The notes: generated by a model from the sequence alone, not told the origin. DNA of 64,000 bases from Lysobacter antibioticus HS124 (GCF_000336385.2 NZ_HG424620.1:1-64000); one strand, 5' to 3'. Positions 17,297 through 30,688 are shown, counted from the stretch's first letter. Made by a program: numbers and translations.

Positions 17297-18055
17297 TTAC
17301 TTGCGCAGCTTCGCCACCAGGGCCTGCAGCGCCGTCTGCGTGTCGACCCCGTACCAGGCCTCGATGAAGCGGTCGAGTTCGATGTGCTCGGGGCGCAGCG
17401 CATCGACCAGGTCGGCGCGGGCCAGGGCGCGGGTGTGCAGCATCGCGCTGCGCGGCAAGCTCAGCAGTTGCTCCAGCCAGACCCGGCCGCGGGTGGCGAC
17501 GTGTTCGATCTCCACCAGTTCGTCGACCAGGCCGATGTTGAGCGCGGTTTCGGCATCGACCAACTCGCCGGCGACCAACAGGCGCTCGGCGCGGTAGGTG
17601 CCGACCACGCGCCGCATCAGGCGCTGGATGCCTTCCGGCGCGACCAGGCCCACCTCGGTTTCGTTCAGGCCGATGCGGAACGGCCCGGAGGCCATGATCC
17701 GGTAGTCGCAACACAACGCCAGCACGCAGCCGCCGGCCGGAGCGTGGCCGCCGATCGCGGCGACTACCGGCACCGGCGAGGAGGCCAGGGCGCGGGCCAG
17801 GCCGAAGAACGCCTGCCAGGCCAGCAGCAGGTGGTCCTTGCGCTCGCCGAGCGAGAGCAGATACGGCACGTCGAGGCCGGCCGAGAACACCTTCGGCCCG
17901 CCGCTGAGGACGATGCCATGTGCGCCGTGGCTGACCGCCTTGTCGATCGCTTCGCGGGTCTCGTTGCACAGTTGCGGATCGAGCGCATTGACCGGCGCGC
18001 GGTTCAGGCGGATCTCGACGATGTCGCCGTGGGTCTGGGTCTCTACGAAGCTCAT
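17297..18055 (-). CDS. Delta3,Delta2-enoyl-CoA isomerase-like crotonase
   Basis: 252 residues from ATG 18055 (MSFVETQTHG). Crotonase fold with KVFSAGLDVPYLLS as the CoA/oxyanion region. The first catalytic Glu of hydratases is missing (GHAPAGGCVLALCCDYRIM, with Val in its place). The second Glu is kept in GLNETEVGLVAPEG. That pattern, with PAGGC and GLNET, is that of mitochondrial-type ECI1 isomerases, which shift the double bond of 3-enoyl-CoA for beta-oxidation of unsaturated fatty acids. It is a stand-alone gene on the minus strand. An ordinary enoyl-CoA hydratase label would be less precise. Confidence 0.85.
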   Translation of the reverse strand: MSFVETQTHGDIVEIRLNRAPVNALDPQLCNETREAIDKAVSHGAHGIVLSGGPKVFSAGLDVPYLLSLGERKDHLLLAWQAFFGLARALASSPVPVVAAIGGHAPAGGCVLALCCDYRIMASGPFRIGLNETEVGLVAPEGIQRLMRRVVGTYRAERLLVAGELVDAETALNIGLVDELVEIEHVATRGRVWLEQLLSLPRSAMLHTRALARADLVDALRPEHIELDRFIEAWYGVDTQTALQALVAKLRK

Positions 18056-18451
18056 GGTGTGATGTCCTGGGGGCGGGCGCTGGCGCACGGCGTAGGTCGG
18101 TTCGGCTTTGCCGTCGGCGGTTGCGGCTCACCCGGACACGGTATGGCGCGGGCCTTTCTGCTCGCCGGCTGACGGGACGACACGATCTCCCAATCGCTTC
18201 GGCGCGGCAAGGGTCCGGTGATGCGAACCGTGGCGGGGTGCGGTTTCGCATCGACATGGCTGCGCGCGAACGATTCGGCGATGCGCTGTTCGGTACGGTC
18301 CGCCGCGAAGCCGTCGCGCCGTGGCCGCCGTTGCGGCGCCATGTCCGGAGCGACGGGCGGCCCCGCGTTCGTCGCCGCGGGCCGTACCGCCGCCCGGCGC
18401 CGCCTGCCGGCCTTCATCGACGCGACGATGTCCGCGGGTATGATGGGCCCC
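18056..18451. other. Divergent intergenic region
   Basis: 396 bases between the isomerase (minus) and the PCu(A)C gene (plus). Several open frames cross it on both strands, but they are Arg/Ala-rich and lack start signals. I see no convincing promoter, repeat or RNA here. Confidence 0.5.
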
Positions 18452-18916
18452 ATGAACGCTTCTCGCATCGCTATCGGACTCGGTCTGGCGCTCGCGCTCG
18501 CGGCGCCGCTGTCGACGCTCGCCAAATCGCCCGCGCCGGCCAAGGGCTGCGCGGCGCAGGTCCGCGAAGGCTGGTTGCGGTTGCCGCCGATGCAGATGCC
18601 GATGATGGCCGGCTTCGGCCGGATCGAGAATCGCTGCGCGGCGCCGGTGGTGATCGTCGGCGCGAAGAGCGCGGCGTTCGGCGAGGTGAGCTTGCACGAG
18701 ACCCGGCTGGTCGACGGGGTCAGCAAGATGCGGCCGGTGCCGGAACTGCGCATCGCGCCCGACGGTGCGGCGGTGCTCAAGCCGGGCGGCCTGCATCTGA
18801 TGCTGATGCAGCCGCGCGCGCCGTTGAAGGCGGGCAGCCGGGTGGCGGTGGAGTTCGCGCTGAAGGACGGCGGTACGCTGTTCGGCGAGTTCGAGGTGCG
18901 TAAACCGGCGCCATGA
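18452..18916 (+). CDS. Periplasmic copper chaperone PCu(A)C family
   Basis: 154 residues from ATG 18452; the in-frame extension to 18218 is rejected because the signal peptide starts here (RIAIGLGLALALAAPLSTLA). The copper-binding signature H-X10-M-X21-H-X-M is exact: His82, Met93, His115, Met117. Extra methionines (MQMPMM) precede it. PCu(A)C proteins carry Cu(I) in the periplasm and help metallate the CuA or CuB site of cytochrome oxidase. No ScoI gene is adjacent. Together with the HvfA locus this is a second copper-related gene in the window, but about 17 kb away. Confidence 0.93.
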   Translation: MNASRIAIGLGLALALAAPLSTLAKSPAPAKGCAAQVREGWLRLPPMQMPMMAGFGRIENRCAAPVVIVGAKSAAFGEVSLHETRLVDGVSKMRPVPELRIAPDGAAVLKPGGLHLMLMQPRAPLKAGSRVAVEFALKDGGTLFGEFEVRKPAP

Positions 18917-19275
18917 GCGCGGCGCCGGCTCGTCGAGGGCCCCCGGTGCTTCGCCTGTAGCCGCGGCCTCAGCCGCGACCGCGTTGTTGCGGCCGCGCCC
19001 GCGAAGATCAGGCCGGATCGCTGAACCCGGAGCGCGTCGCGGGAACGCGAGGCACGTCCGCGCCGATTACGCGGAAACACGGCGCGGCTAGGCGTCGGCG
19101 TTGCGCGATCGCGGTTTGCGCTATCCGTATTTCGACGGGCGCCGCCGTGTCGATCGATGACGGCGGCGATGCCGGTTCTACGCGACCCGATTGCGGCTCG
19201 CGCCGCTCCTGCGCGGGCCAGCCGCGATCTGGGCGCAAACGCTGCGCGGTGCGGGGCCGCGCAGCGCCGCCGGAC
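18917..19275. other. Intergenic region with two REP-like copies
   Basis: 359 bases without a gene between convergent genes. A degenerate REP copy lies at 18955-18980 (CTGTAGCCGCGGCCTCAGCC then GCGACC), and an inverted copy at 19190-19213 (TTGCGGCTCGCGCCGCTCCT). Nothing else is recognised. Confidence 0.55.
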
Positions 19276-19868
19276 TCAGGAATTGCAGGCCGTGCGCACG
19301 GCTTCCGGCAGGGCGGCGGCCTGGCCGGTTTCGCGATGGATCCAGACCACGACGACGTTGCCGTCGCAGTACAGCGCGGTCGGGTCCTGCGCGCCGACGA
19401 TGCGGTGGCCGACGGTGACGCTGGTGGTGCCCAAGCGTTCGACGAACAGTTCGATGTCGACTTCGTTCGGCCACTCGATCGGCCGGCGGTAATTGAGGTG
19501 TGCGGCGGCGACCACCGGCGCGACATGGTCGTCCATGCCGTGGCCGGGCAGGGTCATCATCCAGCGCAGGCGCGCTTCCTCGAGGTAGCTGAGGTACTTG
19601 GAGTTGTTGACGTGGTTGAACGCGTCCAGGTCGCGCCAGCGCACCGACAGCGGCACTTTGATCAGCGGCGTCGGTACGGCCGCGACGGCGGCGGACAGGG
19701 GCGCTGCGGGCGCGGCGGCCGGAGCGGGGGCGGTTTCGGTCGCCGGCGCGGCGGGCGCCGCCGTTTCGGCGCCGGCCACCGCCGCTTCCGGTTTCTTGCG
19801 GCTGCGCGGGGCGCGCTTGCGCGGCGCCGGCTTTTTCTTGCCGGCGGCCGGCGTGGACGGAGTATCGG

Positions 19869-19872
<4 letters not shown>
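19276..19872 (-). CDS. Acyl-CoA thioesterase (4HBT/hotdog) with charged N-terminal extension
   Basis: 198 residues. The first ~70 are a Lys/Arg then Ala/Pro-rich tail ([20 protein letters not shown]). The hotdog domain follows: [20 protein letters not shown], with the catalytic-type Asp and the HVNN helix start, then EEARLRWM and [20 protein letters not shown]. These are FcbC/YbgC-like acyl-CoA thioesterase motifs. It cleaves an acyl-CoA thioester; substrate unknown. Its ATG overlaps the uvrA stop by four bases (ATGA at 19869-19872), so it is coupled to uvrA. Confidence 0.88.
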
Positions 19873-22790
<2,918 letters not shown>

Positions 22791-23057
22791 CGGGTGCCTG
22801 CAAGGGGAGGGTCGCCGGCGCGAGGCGCGACGGCGAACAGAGGAGCGTATCGAGTGGGGGAGATGGGGGCAAATCCGCGCAACGGAAGGTCCGCAGGCGT
22901 CACCCTCGATGTCACGCAGGGCCCGTGGCGGCGGGCTTTGCGCCGGCGCGGCGGCGCAGGGCTGGGGCGGCGGGTCCGCCGCAGCGGCCGCGAGTGCGCG
23001 AACGGGCCGGCCCGCGAGGGGGCCGGCCCGGCTGTCTCGTTCAGTTTGCAGCCTGGC

Positions 23058-23957
23058 TCAGGGCAGGGCCTGGAAGCGCAGCGGGGTCGCGGCGGCACCG
23101 GGTTCGCCGCGGGTCTCCAGCGCGCCCGGGTTGGCGCCGGCGACGATCAACTGGACCTTGACCGCTTCGGCGCGCTGGCGCGACAGCGCCTCGTTGTCGG
23201 CCGGCTGGCCGGCGCCGCCGCCCGGGCCGACGATCTGGAAGCGGGCGTCCTTGGGCGCGGCCTGCAATGCCTTGCCGGCGCGGCTGAGGATGTCGAGGCT
23301 GGAGGCCTGGATGCGCGCGCCGCCGTCCTCGAAACGCACCGACATCTGGTTCAGGGCCTTGGCCACGGCCGGGCCGTCGGCCTTGCCCGGCTGCAGCGCG
23401 GCCAGCGCCTGGGCCGCGGCGTCGGGCGAGGCGGCCGCATCGCCGACGCCCTCGAACAGGCCGGCGTAGCGATAGCCCGGGAATCGCTGCTTGGCCTGTT
23501 CGAGCAAGACCGCGCGGTCGGCGTCGGAAGTCTGGCCGCTGAGTTCGATGAGGTTGCCTTCGAAGCGCACCGCGGCGCCGGGCATGGTGAGGGCGGCGGC
23601 GAACTGGGGCAGTTGGTCCTGCCACGGCGCGGGCTTGGCGGCCTTGTCGACCTGCAGGTCGCCGCCGATCTGGCCGGCGTAGGCCTGGGCCAGGGCGACG
23701 CCGAGCGCCTTGCGGGTGGCCTCGCTGTCGACCACGCCGTCGTAGCGGATCGCGCCGTTGTTGTTGACCAGGCTGAGCTTGGCGTCGAAGCGCGGAACCG
23801 GCGCGGCGACGGCGGGTTTGTCGGCGGCCGCGGCGGTTTCGGCGTCGCGCGGGGCGCGGTTGCAGCCGGCCAGCGCGACGCTGAGCGCGATCAGCAGCAG
23901 GCCGGAGCGGGCCACGGAAAGGGGGGCGGAACGGAAGACGGGCGGGGTGGTGCGCAT
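23058..23957 (-). CDS. Lipoprotein with degenerate OmpA-like C-terminal domain
   Basis: 299 residues. A lipoprotein signal (LLLIALSVALAGCNR) precedes two BON/LRR-free alpha-beta repeats (LSLVNNNGAIRYDGVVDSEA; GAAVRFEGNLIELSGQTSDA) and an OmpA-like end (MSVRFEDGGARIQASSLDIL, DARFQIVGPGG, LSRQRAEAVKVQLI). It aligns by eye along its whole length with the C-terminal half of the protein at 27074-28546, so the two are paralogues. The peptidoglycan-binding GHTDATGD of that protein is PGGGAGQP here, so the binding Asp is lost while the Arg is kept. GGAGA lies 5 bases before the start. Function unknown; envelope location inferred. Confidence 0.78.
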   Translation of the reverse strand: MRTTPPVFRSAPLSVARSGLLLIALSVALAGCNRAPRDAETAAAADKPAVAAPVPRFDAKLSLVNNNGAIRYDGVVDSEATRKALGVALAQAYAGQIGGDLQVDKAAKPAPWQDQLPQFAAALTMPGAAVRFEGNLIELSGQTSDADRAVLLEQAKQRFPGYRYAGLFEGVGDAAASPDAAAQALAALQPGKADGPAVAKALNQMSVRFEDGGARIQASSLDILSRAGKALQAAPKDARFQIVGPGGGAGQPADNEALSRQRAEAVKVQLIVAGANPGALETRGEPGAAATPLRFQALP

Positions 23958-24012
23958 GAAATCTCCGCGGTGCTGGTACGGAATTCGTGAGGGCGGCGCG
24001 GGGCCGCAAAAC

Positions 24013-24038
24013 GAAGGGCCCGGCGATCCGGGCCCTTC
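24013..24038 (-). terminator. Intrinsic terminator after the S8 protease gene
   Basis: An 11-bp stem GAAGGGCCCGG/CCGGGCCCTTC with loop CGAT, followed on the minus strand by GTTTTGC. It lies 19 bases past the protease stop. Confidence 0.85.
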
Positions 24039-24056
24039 GCCTCGCCTAGGCGGCGA

Positions 24057-26147
24057 TCACTTGCTGGAGTTGTACTGGATCTCGACCGGATCCGCGCATT
24101 CCTGGGTCTGGTTGTTGCAGATCTTGTAGCTCATGGTGCCGCTGCCGATGATGCGGAAGGTATCGGTGTTGGCGCCGGTGTTGCGCACGGTCTTGAGGAT
24201 CGCGCCGTTGCGGTAGATGTCGATGTTCTTCTTGCCCTTCTCCCACGACAGGTTGACCGAGGTGCGGTGGTTCGGCAGGGCGCTGGCCTTGGCCTCGACC
24301 CGGCGCGGCCAATTCGCGTCGACGAAGCTGGGGTACAGCGAGATGCCGGCCGAAGCGCGGTAGCCCTTCACGTGGACGTACCACACGCCGCCCTTCGGGG
24401 TCGGGAAGAAGCAGGTCTCGTTGTTGGAAGCGGTGAACGGACGGCAGTCGTAGGACGTGCTGGTCGGCTCGGCGCCGTACTTGACGTAGATGTCCGAGTC
24501 GCCGGTGCCGCCGTACATGGCGAACAGCAGGTTGGAGGCGCCGTTCGGGACCAGCAGCTGGTACTTGACGGTGCCGTTGGCCGCGACCTCGATGTTGGTC
24601 ACGGTGATGCCGTTCTCCAGCTCGGTCGGCGGCTCGGGTTCCGGCGCCTGCGGATCCGGCGGCAGCGGTTCGCTGCCGGCGGCGACGGCGACCGCCAGGC
24701 GGGCGTCGACGATGCCCGACCCGCAGTACTTGTCCCAGCTGCAGGCGCCCGGCAGGCCGCCGACGTGGGCGGTGTTGACCAGGATCTTCTCGATCTCGGC
24801 CGGGGTCTTCGGCGACGGCGCCGCCGACTGCATCAGCGCGACCACGCCGGCGACGTGCGGCGCCGCCATCGAGGTGCCCGCCATCCAGGCATAGCCTTCG
24901 CCGGCCTGGCCCTGGGTGCCCAGGTTGAGGGTCGACAGGATGTTGTCGGCGGCCGGGGCCGCGCCGGTGCCGCCGGGAGCGGCCACGTCGACCTTGACGC
25001 CGAAGTTGGAGTAGCTCGCCAGCGCGCCGGTCGGGCCGACCGCGGATACGGCGACGATGTTGTTGCAGTTGGCCGGCGAGAAGCCGTCCACGTCGGCGCC
25101 GGAGTTGCCGGCCGCGACCACCACGGTGGTGCCGCGCGCGCGCGCGCCGTCGAAAGCGGTCTGCCAGGCCACGCTGCAGGCGCCGCTGCCGCCGAGGCTG
25201 AGGTTGATCACTTCGGCCGGGGTCGGGTTGGCCGGCACGCCGTCGACGGTGCCGCCGGACGCCCAGGTCACCGCGTCGATGATGTCCGACGACCAGCCGC
25301 CGCACTTGCCGAGCACGCGCACCGGCTGGACCTTGGCGCCGTGGGCCACGCCGGCCACGCCGAGGCTGTTGTTGCTGACCGCGGCGATGGTGCCGGCGAC
25401 GTGGGTGCCGTGCCAGCTGCTGTCTTCGGGGATGCCGAAGATGTTGCATTCGCCGTCGTGCCAGTCGCCCGGATCGTTCGGGTCCGGATCGCGGCCGTCG
25501 CCGTCGACCGCGGTCGCGTCGGTGCCGTCCGGATCCAGGTCGATGAAATCGTAGCCCGGCACGATATTGGCGTTCAGATCGCTGTGCGGGGTGATGCCGG
25601 TGTCGAGCACCGCGACCACAATGCCGTCGCCGTCGCTGAGGTCCCAGGCCGGTTCCAGATTGAGGCCGCCGGGGCCGTTCTTGTAGTGCCATTGCTGGGC
25701 ATAGCCCGGATCGTTCGGCACCGCCAGGCGCTGCACGCGCACGTCCGGTTCGACCGCGATCACGCTGGGGTCCTTCATCAGCTCGATCGCCAGGTCCTTG
25801 ACCTGGGCGGTGCTGAGCTTGCTGTCGGTGCGGATCAGGCTGGCGCCGGTGGCCAGGGTGCGCAGCGGGCGGATCGCGATGCCGAGTTTGGTCGCGGCGT
25901 CGGCGTACTGCTGGTTCACCGCGGCGGCGCTGAGCTTGGCGTTCGCGCCGGGCGCGCGGGTCACGATGAAGCGGTTGTAGGTCTCGGCGGCAGCCTTCTT
26001 AACCGCCTTCTTCGACGTCGTCGCGGCCGGGCCGTGGACCTTGTTGAAGGCCTGCAGCTTGCCGCCGGAGTAGGCCACCGGTGCGACCACGACCGCGGTG
26101 GCCAGGGCCAACGCGGTCCATTTCAACGAACGAGCTTTGCGAGTCAT
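24057..26147 (-). CDS. Secreted S8 (subtilisin-like) serine protease with PPC domain
   Basis: 696 residues from ATG 26147 (MTRKARSLKW), which has AAGGA 8 bases upstream. Order: signal peptide; pro-region (about 50-140) with NRFIVTRAPGA and DPSVIAVEPDVRVQ; S8 catalytic domain with Asp in VVAVLDTGITPHSDL, His in SSWHGTHVAGTIAA and Ser in MAGTSMAAPHVAGV; a Pro-rich linker (PLPPDPQAPEPEPPTE); a pre-peptidase C-terminal (PPC) domain (YQLLVPNGASNLLFAMYGGT, DIYVKYG, YVHVKGY). A short C-terminal module follows (SVNLSWEKGKKNIDIYRNG). It should be exported and self-processed, digesting extracellular protein. Lysobacter species secrete several such proteases. Confidence 0.94.
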   Translation of the reverse strand: MTRKARSLKWTALALATAVVVAPVAYSGGKLQAFNKVHGPAATTSKKAVKKAAAETYNRFIVTRAPGANAKLSAAAVNQQYADAATKLGIAIRPLRTLATGASLIRTDSKLSTAQVKDLAIELMKDPSVIAVEPDVRVQRLAVPNDPGYAQQWHYKNGPGGLNLEPAWDLSDGDGIVVAVLDTGITPHSDLNANIVPGYDFIDLDPDGTDATAVDGDGRDPDPNDPGDWHDGECNIFGIPEDSSWHGTHVAGTIAAVSNNSLGVAGVAHGAKVQPVRVLGKCGGWSSDIIDAVTWASGGTVDGVPANPTPAEVINLSLGGSGACSVAWQTAFDGARARGTTVVVAAGNSGADVDGFSPANCNNIVAVSAVGPTGALASYSNFGVKVDVAAPGGTGAAPAADNILSTLNLGTQGQAGEGYAWMAGTSMAAPHVAGVVALMQSAAPSPKTPAEIEKILVNTAHVGGLPGACSWDKYCGSGIVDARLAVAVAAGSEPLPPDPQAPEPEPPTELENGITVTNIEVAANGTVKYQLLVPNGASNLLFAMYGGTGDSDIYVKYGAEPTSTSYDCRPFTASNNETCFFPTPKGGVWYVHVKGYRASAGISLYPSFVDANWPRRVEAKASALPNHRTSVNLSWEKGKKNIDIYRNGAILKTVRNTGANTDTFRIIGSGTMSYKICNNQTQECADPVEIQYNSSK

Positions 26148-27073
26148 GACAAACATCCTTGATCTTCGTTGTGCATGATCCCCTTCGCATCCCCATCAGC
26201 GTCGGGCCTTGGACCGCGGCGGCGCTACGGATCCGCGCCGTCGCGGGTTTGCGTTGCGCAGCCGCCGTCGCGGCTGCATGGCATCGCGGACGCACGCGCC
26301 CGTAGCCGCGCATCGCTGCGCGGAATCGTCACGTCGGAGTGCGTCGTCTTGCGCGCAAGCGGTGCTTGCGCGCGCAATGCGGAATGGCGGTCTGGCTATC
26401 GGGCCACGTGCAGGAAGTCCCCGAGACAACGCGACCGCCGCATCGTCGCCCGGGTCGTGCGGGCGCCTTCGATGCCGCTGTTCCTTGTCGCGCGACCCCT
26501 TGCAAGTCGCTCGCGACCGAAGCTAATGGAGCTTCTCGGTCGCGTGCAAGTGTCATGCAAATCGTGTAACGCGCATGAATGCGACTGAGCGCACACCGCG
26601 ACGTATCGGGCGCGCAACGCGGGCTCGCGCGGGCGTCGTTTGAACAGGAGAAAACAAGGGGTTTTCGCGGCCGTCAGGATGCGGCGACAAGGCGCGAATC
26701 TTTTTCCGGATCGCCTAATTTTCTTTCGGATCTGTGAACTGCGTCGTCTCGTGCGAGTGCGCTCGAACGTCTCCGCGAAGCGCGCTGCGCGATGCGTCGA
26801 CGAAGCGATCGACGGCGATCTAGGGGAAACCCTAGGCGTATCCGTCGCAAGCCGACGGCGCGGCGGCGAGCGACGAGCGGATCGGCGGCGCGAACCGCGT
26901 CCGTGCGGGAACATCTCGGTGCGCGCGTCTGCGCTGTCGCGCAGGCGCATGCGCTGTCGATCGTCAGGGAATGCGCTGTCCGCCCCAATGCAGAGGGCGC
27001 CTTGCGGCGCCCTCTGCGGTACCAGCGATCGCGCGCCGGCTACCGATCGATGCGATGCCGGCGCATGCGCGGC
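26148..27073. other. Long intergenic region without a recognised gene
   Basis: 926 bases between the protease (minus) and the YidB/OmpA gene (minus). Open frames here give Arg/Ser-rich proteins with no domain and no ribosome sites, so I call none. A stretch around 26640-26750 is less GC-rich (AACAGGAGAAAACAAGGGG; AATCTTTTTCCGG). The hairpin at 26990-27017 is listed separately. Regulatory DNA for the protease probably lies in the right half of its upstream region. Confidence 0.5.
26990..27017 (-). terminator. Strong hairpin downstream of the YidB/OmpA gene
   Basis: A perfect 12-bp stem GCAGAGGGCGCC/GGCGCCCTCTGC with a four-base loop, 57 bases past the stop at 27074. There is no clear T-run on the minus strand, so termination is likely but not certain. 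Confidence 0.65.
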
Positions 27074-28546
27074 TCAGCGCAGCACGGTGAATTCCATGCG
27101 GCGGTTGCGCGCCTTGCCTTCTTCGCTGGCGTTGTCGGCGATCGGCTTGTCCTGGCCGTAGCCCTTGCCCACCAGTTGTTCGCCGGGCACGCCGAGCTCG
27201 ACCAGCTTGGCGGTGACCGCATTGGCGCGTTCCAGCGACAACTGCAGATTGGCGGCGGCGTCGCCGGTGGCGTCGGTGTGGCCGCCGACTTCGATGCGGG
27301 TTCCGGCCGGTGCGGCCTTGATCGCTTCGGCGGCCTTGCGCAGGGTTTCGTAGCTGTCGCGGGTGATGCTGGCCGAGCCGGTGTCGAAGTAGATCGCCGA
27401 CAGGTTCAGCGCCTTGACCAGGTCGTCGGCGCTGAAGCCGGCCTTGAGCGAAGACAGCGCCGCCATCGCCTGGTCCCACAGACCGCTGATCTCGAACCCG
27501 CCGAAGCCGCTGCGCAGCTTCTGCGACAGGGCGAAGCGCTCGGCTTCCGGCAACGCGGAGGTGTCGATGTCGATCTTGTCGCCGTCGAAGCCGAGCTTGA
27601 CCCCGCGCGCCTTCAGGTCCGGCAGCAAGGCGATCAGGCGATCGAGCCAGCCGGCCGGCGCGGTGCCGGCGTCGACGACCAGGTCGCCCTCGACGTTGCC
27701 GGCGCCGAACGTGGCCTTGATCGCATCGAGCAGCTTGGTCTTTTCGGCCTCGCTGGCGACCTGGCCGCCGATGCGGGCCTTGCCTTCGGCGTTCTCGAAG
27801 CTGAAGCGCGCGTTGCTTTGCGCGACCGGCGCGGTCGCGGCCGGCTCAGCGCCGAGCGGGGCGCTGGTCGAGACCGAGGCGTCGGCCGCGGCTTCGCGTT
27901 GGCGCTGGCAGCCCTTGAACCAGGCCAGGGCCGCGAGCAAGGCCAGCAGCAGGATCAGCCACGGCAGGAACGCGGCCAGGCCGCGGCCGGTCTTGCGCGC
28001 CACGCCGGCCGCCGCGTCGACGGTGGTGTCGGCGGCGTGGCCGACCGCGCGCACGCCGCCGGCGACCGCTCCGCCGACCGCCGCCGCGCCGGCGGCGAGG
28101 GCGCCCCAGCCGAAGCGACCGAGGTCGCCGAGCCAGTCGGCGACGCTGGCCACCCAGTAACGCAGGGTCTCGGGGATGCCGGCCGGGGCCTTGCCGCCCT
28201 CGGTCAGCTCGTTGATGAGGCCCGGCAGCAGGGCGCCGATCGCGCCGGCGGTGGTCGGTACCGGGGCATCGAGCTTGCCGGCGATGGCGCCGATCAGCGG
28301 CGCGCCGAACGCCCGCTCGACCTGGGGGGCGCTGATCGGCTGGTTCGGCCCGGTGCCGATCCAGGACTGCACCAGGCTGCCGAGGCCCTTGCTCTCGAAC
28401 AGATGGACGAAGCCGGCGAAGCCGCCGCGCTTCTCGTCGAAGATCAGGGCGATGAGCACGCCGGCGAGTTGCCGGGCCTGGTCCATGCTCAGGCCGAAGC
28501 GGTGGGCGACGTCGCCGACAAGGGAGTTCAGAAGGTCGATGCGCAT
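27074..28546 (-). CDS. YidB-like / OmpA-family envelope protein
   Basis: 490 residues from ATG 28546 (MRIDLLNSLV), preceded by GGAAAG. The N-terminal third resembles YidB/DUF937 (LVGDVAHRFGLSMDQARQLA, LFESKGLGSLVQSWIGTGPN, ISAPQVERAFG). One membrane helix follows (FLPWLILLLALLAALAWF, about 225-243). A repeat pair comes next (ARFSFENAEGKARIGGQVAS; VKLGFDGDKIDIDTSALPE), and a C-terminal OmpA domain with IYFDTGSASITRDS, IEVGGHTDATGD, LSLERANAV and GKARNRRMEFTV. The OmpA domain should grip peptidoglycan. It probably links the inner membrane to the wall. The lipoprotein at 23058 is a shorter paralogue. Confidence 0.85.
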   Translation of the reverse strand: MRIDLLNSLVGDVAHRFGLSMDQARQLAGVLIALIFDEKRGGFAGFVHLFESKGLGSLVQSWIGTGPNQPISAPQVERAFGAPLIGAIAGKLDAPVPTTAGAIGALLPGLINELTEGGKAPAGIPETLRYWVASVADWLGDLGRFGWGALAAGAAAVGGAVAGGVRAVGHAADTTVDAAAGVARKTGRGLAAFLPWLILLLALLAALAWFKGCQRQREAAADASVSTSAPLGAEPAATAPVAQSNARFSFENAEGKARIGGQVASEAEKTKLLDAIKATFGAGNVEGDLVVDAGTAPAGWLDRLIALLPDLKARGVKLGFDGDKIDIDTSALPEAERFALSQKLRSGFGGFEISGLWDQAMAALSSLKAGFSADDLVKALNLSAIYFDTGSASITRDSYETLRKAAEAIKAAPAGTRIEVGGHTDATGDAAANLQLSLERANAVTAKLVELGVPGEQLVGKGYGQDKPIADNASEEGKARNRRMEFTVLR

Positions 28547-28749
28547 AGTGCTTTCCATAAAAGTGGGATGCGCATCACGAACCCCGATGCGCGCCGCCGA
28601 TGTATCACGGGGCAGGGGGGCTGAAGGGGGCGGCGGCGGGCTTTTTACCAAACGGCAGCGTAGGGCGGACGAACGGTCGCAAAAATGCCGTAAGTGTGCT
28701 TTTTTACAAGGGTTTTTCCCCGGATAGTGTGATTCGGAGACGGTCCGGT

Positions 28750-28779
28750 TTGACCCGGGGCGGGGAATTCCCCTAGAAT
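28750..28779 (+). promoter_or_regulatory. Sigma-70 promoter of rplU-rpmA
   Basis: -35 TTGACC at 28750-28755 and -10 TAGAAT at 28774-28779, spacer 18 bases. This places the transcript start about 55 bases before rplU. Confidence 0.8.
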
Positions 28780-28840
28780 TCCGCTTCTGTCTGCCCGGTC
28801 CGGGCTGGCAGGACCAAAATAACTACAGAGGAATCTGGTC

Positions 28841-29161
28841 ATGTACGCAGTACTGGTCACCGGCGGTAAGCAATACCGCGTGATGAAAGGCGAGACGCTC
28901 CGCGTCGAGCTGCTGGACGTCGAAGCCGGCAGCGAAATCAAGTTCGACAGCGTCCTGATGCTGGGCGACGGCGAAGGCATCAAGATCGGCGACGCGCTCA
29001 AGGGCGCCAGCGTCACCGCCAAGGTCGTCGGCCACGGCCGCGCCGACAAGGTGCGCATCGTCAAGTTCCGCCGCCGCAAGCACCATCGCAAGCAGATGGG
29101 CCACCGTCAGCACTACACCGAAATCGAGATCACCGGCATCGCCGGTGGCGACAACAAGTAA
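28841..29161 (+). CDS. rplU: 50S ribosomal protein L21
   Basis: 106 residues (usual 100-105). It starts [20 protein letters not shown] and has the basic C-terminal block [20 protein letters not shown], both diagnostic for bL21. It binds 23S rRNA in the large subunit. GAGGAATCTGGTC precedes the start. It is followed 12 bases later by rpmA, the universal pairing. Confidence 0.98.
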   Translation: MYAVLVTGGKQYRVMKGETLRVELLDVEAGSEIKFDSVLMLGDGEGIKIGDALKGASVTAKVVGHGRADKVRIVKFRRRKHHRKQMGHRQHYTEIEITGIAGGDNK

Positions 29162-29173
29162 GGAGCAGCAGCC

Positions 29174-29434
29174 ATGGCACATAAAAAGGGCGTAGGTTCC
29201 ACCCGCAACGGCCGCGACTCCAACCCGAAGTACCTGGGCGTGAAGATCTACGGCGGTCAGGCCATCGAAGCCGGCAACATCATCGTGCGCCAGCGCGGCA
29301 CCCAGTTCCACGCCGGCAGCGGCGTCGGCCTGGGTCGCGACCACACGCTGTTCGCGCTGATCGACGGCAAGGTCGAGTTCTCGACCAAGGGCCCGAAGAA
29401 GCGCCGCACCGTCAGCATCGTCGCCGCCGAGTAA
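29174..29434 (+). CDS. rpmA: 50S ribosomal protein L27
   Basis: 86 residues. It starts [20 protein letters not shown] then LGVKIYGGQ, the near-invariant bL27 N-terminus that reaches the peptidyl transferase centre. [20 protein letters not shown] follows. No N-terminal cleavage extension of the Firmicutes type is present. AAGGAGCAGCAGCC precedes the ATG. A terminator follows, before obgE. Confidence 0.98.
   Translation: MAHKKGVGSTRNGRDSNPKYLGVKIYGGQAIEAGNIIVRQRGTQFHAGSGVGLGRDHTLFALIDGKVEFSTKGPKKRRTVSIVAAE

Positions 29435-30688
<1,254 letters not shown>

Noticed and set aside
18121-18903. Long overlapping frames on both strands around the PCu(A)C gene
   Set aside because: Shadows of the real gene and its GC-rich upstream region; only the frame with signal peptide and copper motif is supported.
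26396-26950. 185-residue Arg/Ser-rich open frame in the gap upstream of the protease
   Set aside because: Low-complexity basic composition, no ribosome binding site and no recognisable fold; typical spurious frame of GC-rich DNA.
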